Part shown: piece after piece, positions 50,106 to 59,100 of the stretch
Position numbering within the stretch: the first letter of the stretch is position 1
How the letters are laid out: every line of letters begins with the position of its first letter
Assembly: GCA_027019165.1 (NCBI GenBank)
Contig: JALUXC010000017.1
Coordinates: forward strand, 434,001-498,000
Source of the DNA: Pseudophaeobacter sp.
GTDB lineage: Bacteria > Pseudomonadota > Alphaproteobacteria > Rhodobacterales > Rhodobacteraceae
Direction of reading: 5' to 3'
DNA length: 64,000 nt
Program-made: the position numbers and the translations under genes
Notes under the pieces: model-generated
What the model was told of the DNA's origin: nothing
Seen by the model: only the letters and a program-made list of their open reading frames with translations
Database searches by the model: none

Positions 50106-50897
50106 ATGTCCAAGAAACCCACCAAGAAACCCCAGTGGGTCATCGAAAAGGAACAGGCGAAGAAGGCCGGTGCGGGCGAGACCGTCTGGCTCTTTGGCCT
50201 GCATGCGGTGCGCGATGCGCTGATGAACCCGAGCCGTGAAAAACTGCGCCTGATCGTGACGCTGAATGCAAAAAACAAGCTGGAAGAGGCAATTTCTGCA
50301 GCCGGGATTGAGCCAGAGGTGGTGGATCCGCGCAGCTTCAAGGCGCCGATTGATCCCGGCTCGGTCCATCAGGGCGCGGCGCTTGAGGTGAAACCGCTCA
50401 ATTGGGGCAGTCTTGCCGAAAACTGCATCGGCGCCGAGGTGCCGCGGGTGATCCTCTTGGACCGGGTGACAGACCCGCATAACGTGGGCGCCATCCTGCG
50501 TTCGGCCGAGGTGCTGGGCGCCAGTGCGGTGATCGGCACGCGCCATCACTCCGCGCCCGAAACCGGCGCTTTGGCAAAAACCGCAAGCGGCGCGCTGGAG
50601 CGTCAGCCTTATCTGCGTATGCGCAACCTCTCGGACACTATTGTCGAGCTGCAAAACATGGGCTTTCTCGTGCTTGGCCTGGATGGCGAGGCGGATGAGA
50701 CCATAGAGCAGGCGTTGGAAGGACGAAAGGATCGCCCGGTGGCGCTGGTGCTGGGGGCCGAGGGACCGGGGCTGCGCCAGAAAACCAAGGAAACCGTGGA
50801 TCAACTGGTGAAAATCGACTTTGCCGGTGGATTTGGCTCGCTCAACGTCTCAAATGCGGCCGCAATTGCCCTATATGCCTCAAGAGAGCGGTCGTAA
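50106..50897 (+). CDS. rlmB: TrmH-family 23S rRNA 2'-O-methyltransferase (RlmB-like)
   Basis: A 263-residue SPOUT methyltransferase with an N-terminal ribosome-binding domain (WLFGLHAVRDALMNPSREKLRLIVT) and the knotted SAM domain: VILLDRVTDPHNVGAILRSAEVLGASAVI, LVLGAEGPGLRQKTKE and SLNVSNAAAIALYA, which are motifs 1-3. This fits RlmB, methylating Gm2251 in 23S rRNA; exact target not proven. ATG 50106 follows AGGAG; an upstream TTG at 50079 is unlikely. It shares the tRNA-Tyr neighbourhood. Confidence 0.9.
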   Translation: MSKKPTKKPQWVIEKEQAKKAGAGETVWLFGLHAVRDALMNPSREKLRLIVTLNAKNKLEEAISAAGIEPEVVDPRSFKAPIDPGSVHQGAALEVKPLNWGSLAENCIGAEVPRVILLDRVTDPHNVGAILRSAEVLGASAVIGTRHHSAPETGALAKTASGALERQPYLRMRNLSDTIVELQNMGFLVLGLDGEADETIEQALEGRKDRPVALVLGAEGPGLRQKTKETVDQLVKIDFAGGFGSLNVSNAAAIALYASRERS

Positions 50898-50914
50898 CCC
50901 TTCAGGAGACAGAT

Positions 50915-51277
50915 ATCGCACATTCGAGCATTCCCGGCGGGAAAATCATCAGCTGCTGCTATTGCGGCGTGCAATCGGCTTTTGTCTCGGGCAGCAAGAC
51001 CGGGGGCGTATCAGCGCTGGTCTGTGGCACCTGCGGCGCGCCCCTGTCGGCGCAAAAGGCGCGGCCTCTGGCGCCCGGAAAAGGCGCCAAGGCGCCTGCC
51101 GGGGCGCCGACATCATCGCCGCGGCAAAAGGTGTCTCATCAGCCTATGCCCGGCAAGGCCCATGGCAGACCGTCCAAGGCAAAGCCGGTGAAGGCCAAGA
51201 AACAGAAAAAGCGCAAAAGCCTGTTTCAAAAGGTCCTGTCAGAGGCCTTTGACGTGATCGAGGATATCTTCGACTGA
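50915..51277 (+). CDS. small zinc-ribbon protein with apparent non-canonical start
   Basis: A predicted 120-residue basic protein. It has two knuckles, CCYC and CGTC, spaced like a zinc ribbon, then a Pro/Ala/Lys-rich linker and a C-terminal KKRKSLFQKVLSEAFDVIEDIFD. The only in-frame ATG/GTG/TTG near the start is GTG 50969, which would remove the first CxxC. A good AGGAG (50904-50908) instead sits 6 nt before ATC 50915. I give ATC as the start with low certainty; a sequence error or an infC-like rare start would explain it. Confidence 0.45.
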   Translation: MAHSSIPGGKIISCCYCGVQSAFVSGSKTGGVSALVCGTCGAPLSAQKARPLAPGKGAKAPAGAPTSSPRQKVSHQPMPGKAHGRPSKAKPVKAKKQKKRKSLFQKVLSEAFDVIEDIFD

Positions 51278-51407
51278 TCGCCAAGGTGGGGGAGGCTGCG
51301 ACGTCGGCGACGTCACGGGCTGATCACATCTGCGTATCACATCTTTGCAGCGCGATGTGTCTGAGTCACAATTGCCACGTTCCCTTTGCCGACATGGAGT
51401 GCGCCCC

Positions 51408-51857
51408 TTGTTCCTGCGCCTGATGATTCTTGTCCTGTCCCTTGGCCTTTTTGCCGCGCCTCAGCGCGCTCTGGCGGATATGGCACTGTTTTCTGCCCAA
51501 GATGGCGTTGCGATTGGTGGCTATGATCCGGTGGCCTTTTTCGAGACGGGCCATGCGGTGCAGGGCAGCTCTGAACATGTCTTGATGTGGAAAGGGGCAG
51601 TCTGGCGCTTTTCTTCCGCCAGCAACCAGATGCGGTTTGAAATGAACCCCTGGGCCTATGCGCCGATGTTTGGCGGCTATTGCGCCTTTGCCATGGCGCA
51701 GGGGCGTCTGACAACTGCCGATCCCGAGTTGTGGGTGATTGTCGACGGGGAATTGTTCCTTTTGAACAGCCCGCAGGTGCGCAGGCGCTGGCAGGCAGAG
51801 GCAGAGACCCTGATTGCCGAAGCCCGGAGCAATTGGCCCAACGCCTTGCGCCGGTAA
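51408..51857 (+). CDS. exported YHS-domain protein
   Basis: A 149-residue protein with a signal peptide (MFLRLMILVLSLGLFAAPQRALA) and a YHS-type domain (about 30-125): VAIGGYDPVAFFETGHAVQGSSEH, WRFSSASNQMRFEMNPWAYAPMFGGYCAFAM. YHS domains are small metal-linked folds found in heavy-metal ATPases; free forms like this are common in Rhodobacteraceae and have no assigned role. I chose TTG 51408, which has GGAG eight nt upstream; ATG 51423 would shorten the signal peptide. Confidence 0.75.
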   Translation: MFLRLMILVLSLGLFAAPQRALADMALFSAQDGVAIGGYDPVAFFETGHAVQGSSEHVLMWKGAVWRFSSASNQMRFEMNPWAYAPMFGGYCAFAMAQGRLTTADPELWVIVDGELFLLNSPQVRRRWQAEAETLIAEARSNWPNALRR

Positions 51858-51966
51858 CCTTGGAACACGCCCCTTTAAATGCAGAGCCGGACTGCCCATA
51901 TCAATATCGGGCCTGCGGCGCGGAACAGCCGCGGACCTTTTTCACTGTCCCTCGTTCCATACCTGA

Positions 51967-51997
51967 CGCCCGGGGCCCGTCCCGGGCGCCTTTTTTT
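51967..51997 (+). terminator. strong Rho-independent terminator
   Basis: GC stem CGCCCGGG/CCCGGGCG around GCCCGT, followed after two bases by seven T residues. It ends the YHS gene transcript. Confidence 0.88.
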
Positions 51998-52083
51998 GAG
52001 GGTTGCGCTCGGACCTCTTGCGCCTCTGTGAGGAAGGTCACTTTTGACTTTCGCGCGCCGCGCACGCGCTCTAGGGTCGGCCC

Positions 52084-52554
52084 ATGACAAGCTACAGTGA
52101 CGACCACCTGCGCAAGATCCTGAAACGTACACGCACGATTGCCGTGGTGGGGGTCTCTTTGAATTCCGTGCGCCCCAGCTATTATGTTGCGCGCTACTTG
52201 TCGCTTAAGGGCTACCGAATGATCCCGGTCAATCCTGGCCATGCGGGGAAGATGTTGTTTGGCGAAAGGGTCCACGCAAGCCTGTCCGAGATCGAGGGAC
52301 CGGTGGATATTGTGGATATCTTTCGCAAATCTGAAGCGGTGCCGCCGATCGTGGAGGAGGCGCTGGAGCTGTTTCCGGACTTGCAGACCATCTGGATGCA
52401 GATCGGCGTTCAGCACGCAGAGGCGGCTGCACTGGCCGAGGCGCGGGGCATCGATGTGATCCAGAACCGCTGCCCCAAGATCGAATACCAGCGCCTGTTT
52501 GGAGAGCTGCGCATGGGCGGCTTTGCCACCGGGATCATTTCCTCGAAACTGTGA
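52084..52554 (+). CDS. CoA-binding domain protein (YccU-like)
   Basis: A 156-residue Rossmann-fold protein of the CoA-binding family represented by E. coli YccU. Motifs: TIAVVGVSLNSVRPSYYVARYL, YRMIPVNPGHAGKMLFGERV, VDIVDIFRKSEAVPPIVEEAL, IWMQIGVQHAEAAALAEARGIDVIQNRCPKIEY. The role in the cell is unknown. Stand-alone gene. Confidence 0.85.
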   Translation: MTSYSDDHLRKILKRTRTIAVVGVSLNSVRPSYYVARYLSLKGYRMIPVNPGHAGKMLFGERVHASLSEIEGPVDIVDIFRKSEAVPPIVEEALELFPDLQTIWMQIGVQHAEAAALAEARGIDVIQNRCPKIEYQRLFGELRMGGFATGIISSKL

Positions 52555-52595
52555 GTGCAGGGGCTAGGTAGGGCTCCCGCCCGTCGCCATGCAGA

Positions 52596-52895
52596 TCACA
52601 GATCTGCAAGCTCCCGTTGGGCCGGGCGCCGCGCTGACGCGCGGCGCATTTTCCTGCTGAGAAGCGCGTCAGGGGCAGGTGTGCCCTGAAGCGCCATATC
52701 GAGAATATGTTCGGCCAGACCCGCCTCAAGGGTAAACCGCGCTTTGCGCGGCCGCTGGCGCGGCCCTTGACCCGGATCAGATCGGGATGGCGGTTTCGGA
52801 TGTGCGGGGGCGCAGTGCGCCTTTGGCGCGCTGCCGGGCCCAAGGCTGCCAGGAGGTCTCCGGCGCAGCCGGGGCATCCGCAGGCGCGGGAGCAC
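52596..52895 (-). CDS. possible small Arg-rich protein downstream of hisE
   Basis: A 99-residue frame from GTG 52895, 23 bp after hisE. The last half (RFTLEAGLAEHILDMALQ, PAPDALLSRKMRRASARRPA) has regular codon use, but the first half is Pro/Arg-rich and looks like noise. It could be real, or the end of a decayed gene. Confidence 0.3.
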   Translation of the reverse strand: MLPRLRMPRLRRRPPGSLGPGSAPKAHCAPAHPKPPSRSDPGQGPRQRPRKARFTLEAGLAEHILDMALQGTPAPDALLSRKMRRASARRPAQRELADL

Positions 52896-52918
52896 CTCTT
52901 TGGCGGTTTGGGGGGCGG

Positions 52919-53236
52919 TCAGCTCTTGGGGCGGGCGGCTTTTTCTGCGATGCCGCTGAGACCCTGGCGTTCGGCCAGCACTGCGAGCACGTCGTCCAGT
53001 GCGACATTTCGGGCAGCGAGCATCACCAGGAGGTGATAGACCACATCCGCGCCTTCACTCGCGAGTTTTGCCTTGTCGTCCTTCACCGCTTCGATGATGG
53101 CCTCGATGGCTTCCTCGCCGAATTTTTCGGCGCATTTTTCTGGCCCTTTGGCCAAGAGTTTTGCCGTCCAGGAGGTGTCAGGATCTGCGCCCTTGCGGGA
53201 GAGGATTGTGGCTTCGAGGTCGTGCAGCAGGCTCAT
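52919..53236 (-). CDS. hisE: phosphoribosyl-ATP pyrophosphatase
   Basis: HisE hydrolyses PR-ATP to PR-AMP, second step of histidine synthesis. The 105-residue protein has the MazG-like core GPEKCAEKFGEEAIEAIIEAVKDDKAKLASEGADVVYHLLVML. Separate from HisI, as usual in Alphaproteobacteria. It follows hisF by 11 nt on the minus strand. Confidence 0.95.
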   Translation of the reverse strand: MSLLHDLEATILSRKGADPDTSWTAKLLAKGPEKCAEKFGEEAIEAIIEAVKDDKAKLASEGADVVYHLLVMLAARNVALDDVLAVLAERQGLSGIAEKAARPKS

Positions 53237-53247
53237 GTTCGTATCTC

Positions 53248-54009
53248 TCAGGTCATCCGCATTGCGATACCGGCTGCGGCCATATGCTCTTTGGCTTCCT
53301 GGATGGTGTATTCGCCGAAATGGAAGATCGAGGCGGCCAGCACGGCCGATGCCCCGCCTTCGGTCACGCCCTCGACCAGGTGATCCAGCGTGCCAACGCC
53401 GCCGGAGGCAATCACCGGCACATCCACGGCATCGGAAATCGCCCGCGTGAGGGGCAGGTTGAAGCCGGACTTGGTTCCGTCGCGGTCCATCGAGGTCAAA
53501 AGGATTTCTCCCGCGCCCTTGGCCACCACGGTTTTGGCGAATTCCACCGCATCGATGCCGGTTTCACGGCGCCCGCCGTGGGTGAAGATCTCCCACTTGC
53601 CGGGGGAGACGGTCTTGGCGTCGATGGCCACCACGATGCACTGGCTGCCAAACTGCGCCGAGGCTTCAGCCACGACATCCGGGTTGGCGACGGCGGCTGA
53701 GTTGAACGAGACCTTATCGGCACCGGCAAGCAGCAGCGCGCGCACGTCTTCCTTGCTGCGCACGCCGCCGCCCACCGTGAGGGGTACAAAGCACTGCTCG
53801 GCAGTGCGGCGCACCATGTCGAACATGGTTCCGCGGTTCTCATGAGTGGCGTGGATGTCGAGGAAGCAGATCTCGTCGGCACCAGCGGCATCATAGGCCT
53901 TGGCCGCCTCAACAGGATCGCCCGCATCGCGCAGGCCGACGAAGTTCACGCCCTTGACCACGCGGCCATCGGCAACATCGAGACAGGGGATGATGCGGGT
54001 TTTCAGCAT
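53248..54009 (-). CDS. hisF: imidazole glycerol phosphate synthase cyclase subunit
   Basis: HisF closes the imidazole ring and releases AICAR, using ammonia from HisH. The 253-residue TIM barrel has the general acid/base residues in [15 protein letters not shown] and [14 protein letters not shown], and phosphate loops [12 protein letters not shown]. Start ATG 54009; the extra open frame upstream is not HisF. hisH is over 3.7 kb away. Confidence 0.97.
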   Translation of the reverse strand: MLKTRIIPCLDVADGRVVKGVNFVGLRDAGDPVEAAKAYDAAGADEICFLDIHATHENRGTMFDMVRRTAEQCFVPLTVGGGVRSKEDVRALLLAGADKVSFNSAAVANPDVVAEASAQFGSQCIVVAIDAKTVSPGKWEIFTHGGRRETGIDAVEFAKTVVAKGAGEILLTSMDRDGTKSGFNLPLTRAISDAVDVPVIASGGVGTLDHLVEGVTEGGASAVLAASIFHFGEYTIQEAKEHMAAAGIAMRMT

Positions 54010-54047
54010 GGGGTATGGCCCTTGATCGCGGCAGTGTTGCTTTGTCT

Positions 54048-54530
54048 TTACTGACCGCGTGGCCCAGATGCAATCGGGGCGGAGTGCTTTGCGATCCGGC
54101 GCATCGAGTCGCGCACGATCAGCACGTGAAAGGGCATCACAGCCATCAGATAGAAGCGCCCAAGCAGGTTGTTGCGATGAACCCAGGTTGCCATGTGGAT
54201 GCGCCCGGCCTCCTGCATGATGCAAATGCGGAAATTCAGGTGTCTGTCATCGGTGCCCAGGATCAGCTCGTTCTCGTCTTCGTGATGCACTGGGAAAATC
54301 GCCTCTGCCCCCTGATCAGAGACGTCGGTCTTGAGACCGAGCGGCGCCACGATCTTGTTGCGCAGAGCCAGGAGAGCCTTTGCCCATCCGGGCATTGCAA
54401 GGCCCAGATCCGCAGCCTGGCGAGCTGAAAGCCCGCTTTCGACAGCGTAACCATCGACAAAGTCACCAGGGCGCACCTTGGCCCAAAGATGAGAATGCGC
54501 AGGCAGGGGCGTTTTTGAAATCACAGACAT
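54048..54530 (-). CDS. DUF2867-family protein
   Basis: A 160-residue protein of the DUF2867 family. Characteristic pieces are [51 protein letters not shown] and [21 protein letters not shown]. Function unknown; family members often sit in small stress or membrane operons. ATG 54530 has AAGGTG upstream. It lies between hisF and hisA without sharing their function. Confidence 0.75.
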   Translation of the reverse strand: MSVISKTPLPAHSHLWAKVRPGDFVDGYAVESGLSARQAADLGLAMPGWAKALLALRNKIVAPLGLKTDVSDQGAEAIFPVHHEDENELILGTDDRHLNFRICIMQEAGRIHMATWVHRNNLLGRFYLMAVMPFHVLIVRDSMRRIAKHSAPIASGPRGQ

Positions 54531-54570
54531 GAGGCACCTTTTCCAAATGCCGCCACTGAGCCAAATTCCC

Positions 54571-54606
54571 AACGCCTGCGCAAAGCGGCGCGGTGCCGCA
54601 GGCGTT
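54571..54606 (-). terminator. hairpin between hisA and the DUF2867 gene
   Basis: Perfect 10-bp stem AACGCCTGCG/CGCAGGCGTT, extendable by three G-C pairs past a bulge, 11 bp after the hisA stop. T-run weak. Confidence 0.55.
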
Positions 54607-54616
54607 TGGGATTGGG

Positions 54617-55339
54617 TTACCCTTTCAGGACGGCCAGTGCCTCACCCAGATCGATGGCGCCATCATAGAGCGCGCGGCCCGAGATTGCGCCATTGAGCGG
54701 CGCGCCGCAGGCTTTCAGCGCGCGCAGATCGTCCAGTGACGAGACCCCGCCCGATGCAATCACCGGGATCGAGACAGCATTGGCAAGATCCGCAGTCGCC
54801 TCGACGTTTGGCCCCTTCATGGCGCCATCGCGCATAATATCGGTGTAGATGATTGCGGCAACGCCAGCGTCTTCAAAGGACTTTGCCAGATCGGTGACCA
54901 TCACGTCGGTTTCCTCGGCCCAACCCTTGGTGGCGACGCGGCCATTGCGGGCATCGATCCCCACCGCGACCTTACCGGGGAATGCGCGCGCCGCTTCGCG
55001 CACCAGATCGGGGTTTTCCACCGCCACGGTGCCGAGGATCACGCGGGCCAGCCCTTTGTCGATCCAGCTTTCGATGGTCTTCATATCGCGGATGCCGCCA
55101 CCCAGCTGTGCGGGCACCTTGCACTGTTTCAGGATCTCTTCGACCGGGGCGGCATTGACCGGTTCGCCCGCAAAAGCGCCATTGAGATCGACCAGATGCA
55201 GCCATTCACAACCCGCTGCGACGAACTCCAGCGCCTGGGCGGCGGGGTTGTCGTTGAATACGGTGGTCTTGTCCATGTCCCCATGCAACAGGCGCACGGC
55301 CTGGCCATCCTTGAGGTCGATTGCGGGGTAGAGGATCAT
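54617..55339 (-). CDS. hisA: phosphoribosyl-formimino-AICAR ribotide isomerase
   Basis: HisA performs the Amadori isomerisation before HisHF. The 240-residue TIM barrel has the catalytic aspartates in [14 protein letters not shown] and YTDIMRDG, and phosphate loops LGGGIRDM and [12 protein letters not shown] 55339 gives the normal length; the frame open to 55429 is not HisA-like. Confidence 0.97.
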   Translation of the reverse strand: MILYPAIDLKDGQAVRLLHGDMDKTTVFNDNPAAQALEFVAAGCEWLHLVDLNGAFAGEPVNAAPVEEILKQCKVPAQLGGGIRDMKTIESWIDKGLARVILGTVAVENPDLVREAARAFPGKVAVGIDARNGRVATKGWAEETDVMVTDLAKSFEDAGVAAIIYTDIMRDGAMKGPNVEATADLANAVSIPVIASGGVSSLDDLRALKACGAPLNGAISGRALYDGAIDLGEALAVLKG

Positions 55340-55501
55340 GGTCAGCCGTCCTTGTCGTCTCGTGGGTGCAGAGCCTGCGCTCTGGCAGGGTTTTGCCGGT
55401 TCTATGGCAGGGAGCCGCCGGGATTGCAACGCGACCCAAAGTCAACCTTGCCTGAAAAGGCCCGGTCGCGCCAAACTGCCATAAAAGAGGGAGGATAGAC
55501 C

Positions 55502-55924
55502 ATGAAGACACTGACACTGGGCCTTGCACGGGGCCTGACACTTGGCCTGACTGCGGCCCTGACACTGGCGACAGGCGCTTTCGCAGATCAGGTTGCCGGT
55601 AAATGGAAGACCCAGGAAGGCGAGGAAGGCGGCTATCTGCATGTCGAAATCGCACCCTGTGGCGCTAGCATCTGCGGTACTATCGCCACAGCATATGATG
55701 CAAATGGGAGCGTCTCAACCGACTACGAGCATCTGGGCAAGCGGTTGATCTGGGACATGAAAGCCGATGGCGGCGGAAGCTATTCGGGCGGCAAGATCTG
55801 GGCACCCGACGCGGACAAGACCTACAAGTCCAAGATGTCGCTGAGTGGCAACCGGCTTGAGGTCAAAGGCTGCGTCGCAGGTGGTCTCATCTGCCGGGGC
55901 CAGACCTGGACCCGCGTCAACTGA
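55502..55924 (+). CDS. exported DUF2147 protein
   Basis: A 140-residue protein: signal peptide (MKTLTLGLARGLTLGLTAALTLATGAFA), then a DUF2147 lipocalin-like beta barrel with VAGKWKTQEGEEGGYLHVEIAPCG, GGGSYSGGKIWAPDADKTYKSKMSLSGNRLEVKGCV. Function unknown; periplasmic. GGGAGG precedes ATG 55502. It is divergent from hisA. Confidence 0.8.
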   Translation: MKTLTLGLARGLTLGLTAALTLATGAFADQVAGKWKTQEGEEGGYLHVEIAPCGASICGTIATAYDANGSVSTDYEHLGKRLIWDMKADGGGSYSGGKIWAPDADKTYKSKMSLSGNRLEVKGCVAGGLICRGQTWTRVN

Positions 55925-55945
55925 CCCTCGGCCACTGATCTGGGC

Positions 55946-56197
55946 CTATAGGAGGCCCAGTTGCACCGGGATTGGCACATAGCCGCGGCCTACGTGTTTG
56001 TCCCGGACTGCCTCAAACAGTTGCAGCGCTTCACTGTGCTGGCTGAAATAGGCGCGCCGTTCATGTCCGCCGGGGGCGGAAATCGGCCCTTTGGCCTGTT
56101 CGACACACCAATCGCCAAACAGGGTCTGGCTGAGCCGCAACACGCAATAGCGGTGGCGTCCGCCGTGGTGGTCAAATTTTTCCAGTCTGATTTGCAC
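55946..56197 (-). CDS. WGR-domain protein
   Basis: An 83-residue stand-alone WGR domain, known from PARPs and bacterial proteins of unclear role, thought to bind nucleic acid. Family features are RYCVLRLSQTLFGDWCVEQAKGPI and KHVGRGYVPI; the name-giving W-G-R triplet reads W-C-V here at the same place. Start is GTG 56197. Confidence 0.7.
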   Translation of the reverse strand: MQIRLEKFDHHGGRHRYCVLRLSQTLFGDWCVEQAKGPISAPGGHERRAYFSQHSEALQLFEAVRDKHVGRGYVPIPVQLGLL

Positions 56198-56333
56198 GGG
56201 GCGTGGCCTGAACGGGTTTCAAGTCTACCCCATATGCCGTGAAGCGCCGGGCCTGTCCATTCCTGTCCTCCGGGCCGCCACGGGGCGGCCCGGAAGGGGG
56301 CTGCGGTGTCAGGCTTTGTGCAGCGGGTGGGCG

Positions 56334-56870
56334 TCAAACGGCGCCGGTGTATTCGCCGCGCGCCGGATAGTCGTTGGCGATGGCGAAATCGAGGGCGGAG
56401 ACCAGTTCAGAAAAATGCGGCCGCACAAAGGGCATGGTCTGGACCGATCCGTAATATAGTGTCTGTTCGGGCGTCACCATGAACAGGCCCGGTTCGGAAA
56501 ACAGCGCCGGTTCCTCGATCCCGATGGAGGTCTTCCCGCGCGAGGTTGAGATATAGAGCCCCCAATCCTTGGCCACTTGCAGCGGCAGGTCATAGGCAAA
56601 GCGCAGGCCCTTGGCTTCGACCTTTTCGGCCATCTCGCGGGTGCGCTCTTCGCAGTCCGAGCTGATGGCGATGGTGCCGACACCGCGCTCTGCAAAATCG
56701 GCGGTCTTCTTTTCCAGTTCCTTCAGGTAGTTGGCGCAGATCGGGCAATGCAGGCCCCGGTAAAAGCAGATGACTGTGCCACGGCTGTTGTCCTCACTGG
56801 ACAGATTGAAGGTGCCACCGCCCAAGAGCGGCAGGGATAGGTCCGGGGTTTTCTGTCGGGGCGTCAGCAT
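56334..56870 (-). CDS. peroxiredoxin-like protein (AhpC/TSA family)
   Basis: A 178-residue thioredoxin-fold protein. The peroxidatic region reads FYRGLHCPICANYLKEL, a CxxC arrangement not typical of 2-Cys AhpC (usually one Cys in TFVCPTE), so it may act as a thiol oxidoreductase or atypical peroxidase. Soluble, cytoplasmic. Divergent from an AraC regulator with a 10-bp palindrome between them, suggesting local control by redox or xenobiotic signals. Confidence 0.8.
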   Translation of the reverse strand: MLTPRQKTPDLSLPLLGGGTFNLSSEDNSRGTVICFYRGLHCPICANYLKELEKKTADFAERGVGTIAISSDCEERTREMAEKVEAKGLRFAYDLPLQVAKDWGLYISTSRGKTSIGIEEPALFSEPGLFMVTPEQTLYYGSVQTMPFVRPHFSELVSALDFAIANDYPARGEYTGAV

Positions 56871-56890
56871 GAAAAGTCTCCATCAATTGA

Positions 56891-56931
56891 ATACAGGGCA
56901 GGGCGCCCGTGAGTGGTGGTGTGCCCTGTAT
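56891..56931. promoter_or_regulatory. candidate operator, interrupted palindrome
   Basis: Perfect 10-bp inverted repeat ATACAGGGCA (56891-56900) and TGCCCTGTAT (56922-56931), 31 bp between centres, about three helical turns. It lies between the peroxiredoxin start and the AraC start, so the AraC protein is the natural binder. Confidence 0.6.
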
Positions 56932-57002
56932 GAACTAACTCAGCGCTTGAAAAATCCGAATAACTTGACATTTTTTCCGATGCTGGGTGTGGGAGACGGA
57001 AA

Positions 57003-57731
57003 ATGGACAGGTTGTCGAGCTTGATGGCGCGGTTTCGCATGGTGGTGGATCTGGCGGAGCCCAGGCATGCCAACCTTGTCGTCTATGGGGATGAGGAGGC
57101 GGCTCTGTCGCGCTTGGTCTTTTTGCCCGATACCTTGGGTGACGCGGCTGAGCCGGAAGTCTTCCTTGCCTTGCGGGTGGAGTGGGCCGGGGCACATAAT
57201 CCATTGATTGCCGCCCTTCCGAAACGGATTGACCTGTCGCTTGACCAGGCGCCCGAGCTGAAGGCAATTCTCGATCTGATCCGGCAAGAGATCACGCACC
57301 GTCGCTGCGGAGCGCAAAGCATCCTCGCCAGCCTAGGACAGGCGGCCATGGTGCGGCTGCTGCGGCATTTGATTGAGACGGGCACAACGCAGCCGGGGCT
57401 ATTGGCCGGTCTGTCGGATCAACGTCTGGCCCGCGCAATCGTGGCGATGCACGATCATCCGGGGCGGGTTTGGAGCACGCAGGATCTGGCGGCAGCGGCC
57501 GGGCTCTCCCTGTCGCGGTTCTCGGAACTGTTTTCGCAGCAGTTGGGGGAAACCCCGATGCACTATCTGCGCCGCTGGCGGCTGACGCTCGCGCGACAGG
57601 ACCTGCTGCGCGGGGACCGGGTGGATGCGGTGGCGCGGCGCTATGCCTACGATTCACCCGAAGGCTTCACCCGCGCCTTTCGCCGCGCCTATGGCTGCGC
57701 GCCGGTTTCCTTGCGCAAAGGGGCGGCCTGA
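57003..57731 (+). CDS. AraC-family transcriptional regulator (cupin_6 type)
   Basis: A 242-residue regulator with an N-terminal cupin_6-like sensor (about 1-125) and a C-terminal double HTH (about 140-235; LAAAAGLSLSRFSELFSQQLGETPMHYLRRWRLTLARQ, YAYDSPEGFTRAFRRAYGCAP). Divergent from the peroxiredoxin gene. Relatives control stress and small-molecule detoxification genes; the ligand here is unknown. Confidence 0.88.
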   Translation: MDRLSSLMARFRMVVDLAEPRHANLVVYGDEEAALSRLVFLPDTLGDAAEPEVFLALRVEWAGAHNPLIAALPKRIDLSLDQAPELKAILDLIRQEITHRRCGAQSILASLGQAAMVRLLRHLIETGTTQPGLLAGLSDQRLARAIVAMHDHPGRVWSTQDLAAAAGLSLSRFSELFSQQLGETPMHYLRRWRLTLARQDLLRGDRVDAVARRYAYDSPEGFTRAFRRAYGCAPVSLRKGAA

Positions 57732-57743
57732 TCCGGCAGCGGC

Positions 57744-58382
57744 TCAGGGTTTCCAGGTCAGGAAGTTGGCAATCATGCGCAGGCCGACGTGCTGGCTCTT
57801 CTCCGGGTGGAACTGCATTCCCAGCATGGTGCCCTTGCCGATCACCGCCGTGACATCGCCGCCATAATCCACATGGGCCAGCCGTTCCGCCGGGTCGGTG
57901 ACGCGGAAATGGTAGGAGTGCACGAAATAGCAGTGATCGCCGGAAGAAATGCCTGCAAACACTGGGTGATCATGGTCGATCACCAGATCGTTCCATCCCA
58001 TATGCGGCACCTTGAGGGCCGGGTTTTCGGGCGTGATCTTCACCACATCGCCGCCGACCCAATCGAGGCCCGGCGTGTCCTCATATTCATGGCCTGTGGT
58101 GGCCATCAGCTGCATGCCCACGCAAATGCCAAGGAAGGGGCGACCCTTGTCCTCGACCGCATGGACCATGGCGTCATAGATGCCCTTGTGACCGCGCAGC
58201 TCTTCCGCGCAGGCGGGAAAGGCGCCATCGCCCGGCAGCACCAGCCGGTCGGCGCGGGCCACCACGTCGGCGTCAGATGTCACCACCACCTCGCCGGCAT
58301 CCACCTCTTGCGCCATGCGCTGAAAGGCTTTTTCGGCAGAGTGGAGATTGCCGCTTTCGTAATCGATGATCGCCGTCAGCAT
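57744..58382 (-). CDS. hisH: imidazole glycerol phosphate synthase amidotransferase subunit
   Basis: HisH is the class I glutamine amidotransferase that feeds ammonia to HisF. The 212-residue protein has the catalytic Cys in FLGICVGMQLM, oxyanion strand LVLPGDGAFPAC (PGVG variant), and the His/Glu pair in GMQFHPEKSQ. Convergent with the AraC gene. Confidence 0.97.
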   Translation of the reverse strand: MLTAIIDYESGNLHSAEKAFQRMAQEVDAGEVVVTSDADVVARADRLVLPGDGAFPACAEELRGHKGIYDAMVHAVEDKGRPFLGICVGMQLMATTGHEYEDTPGLDWVGGDVVKITPENPALKVPHMGWNDLVIDHDHPVFAGISSGDHCYFVHSYHFRVTDPAERLAHVDYGGDVTAVIGKGTMLGMQFHPEKSQHVGLRMIANFLTWKP

Positions 58383-58436
58383 GGCTGGGGTCCTTCCTGT
58401 CTTGCCCGTTTGAAGTGGCCGGAAATGCCTGCGGGG

Positions 58437-59045
58437 TCAAGAGCAGGATGGGGGATCGAGACGCTCCAGAAGGGCAATCACCTGCATCAGGGGGCCCTCG
58501 TCGATGGGCGGGGGCGGGCTGCCGAATTCCCCTGCAAGGTAAAGCAGGGTGAAACCGTGGATCAGCGACCAGATCTGGGTTTCCACCACCAGACGATCCT
58601 GCCCGGGGGCAACAAAGGGCGCAGCTACATCGCGTAAGGTCAGATAGGCGTCGGCCTTTTCCTTGCCTCCGAATTGGACCAGACTTGCCAGCCCCTGATC
58701 GCCAAAGATCACGGCCAGAATGCCGGGATGGTCGAGGCCAAACTGCAGATAGCCCCGGCACAAGGATCTGAGTCGCTCTCTCGGGTCTTGGTGGCCGCTG
58801 TCGCATGCGTCTTTCAGGTACTGGGAAAACAGGCGAAAGCCTTCCTCGGCAATCGCTTGTTTCAGCCCGGCAAGCCCATCAAAATGATGCGCTGGCGCCG
58901 CGTGGGAGACCCCGGCGCGGGCAGCGCATTTGCGCAAGCTCAGCGCCTTGATCCCGCCTTCCTCAAGCAGGTCGATACCCGCCTTGATCAGAGCGGGTTT
59001 CAGATCGCCGTGGTGATGGCGGCTCTTCACGTTTTCTTGTGTCAT
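58437..59045 (-). CDS. TetR-family transcriptional regulator
   Basis: A 202-residue repressor-type regulator: N-terminal HTH (about 15-60; GIDLLEEGGIKALSLRKCAARAGVSHAAPAHHFDGLAGL) and a WHG-like ligand domain. It faces the DUF2306 gene, with two similar palindromes in the 106-bp gap, so it likely represses itself and that neighbour. Ligand unknown. Confidence 0.9.
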   Translation of the reverse strand: MTQENVKSRHHHGDLKPALIKAGIDLLEEGGIKALSLRKCAARAGVSHAAPAHHFDGLAGLKQAIAEEGFRLFSQYLKDACDSGHQDPRERLRSLCRGYLQFGLDHPGILAVIFGDQGLASLVQFGGKEKADAYLTLRDVAAPFVAPGQDRLVVETQIWSLIHGFTLLYLAGEFGSPPPPIDEGPLMQVIALLERLDPPSCS

Positions 59046-59063
59046 GCGAGCTTTATCAGCATG

Positions 59064-59084
59064 AAACTTGACGGCGTCAAGTTT
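59064..59084. promoter_or_regulatory. candidate TetR operator 1
   Basis: A perfect palindrome: AAACTTGACG, one central G, CGTCAAGTTT. It lies 19 bp upstream of the TetR start codon. Confidence 0.7.
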
Positions 59085-59100
59085 TGATGTATCTTGTGCG

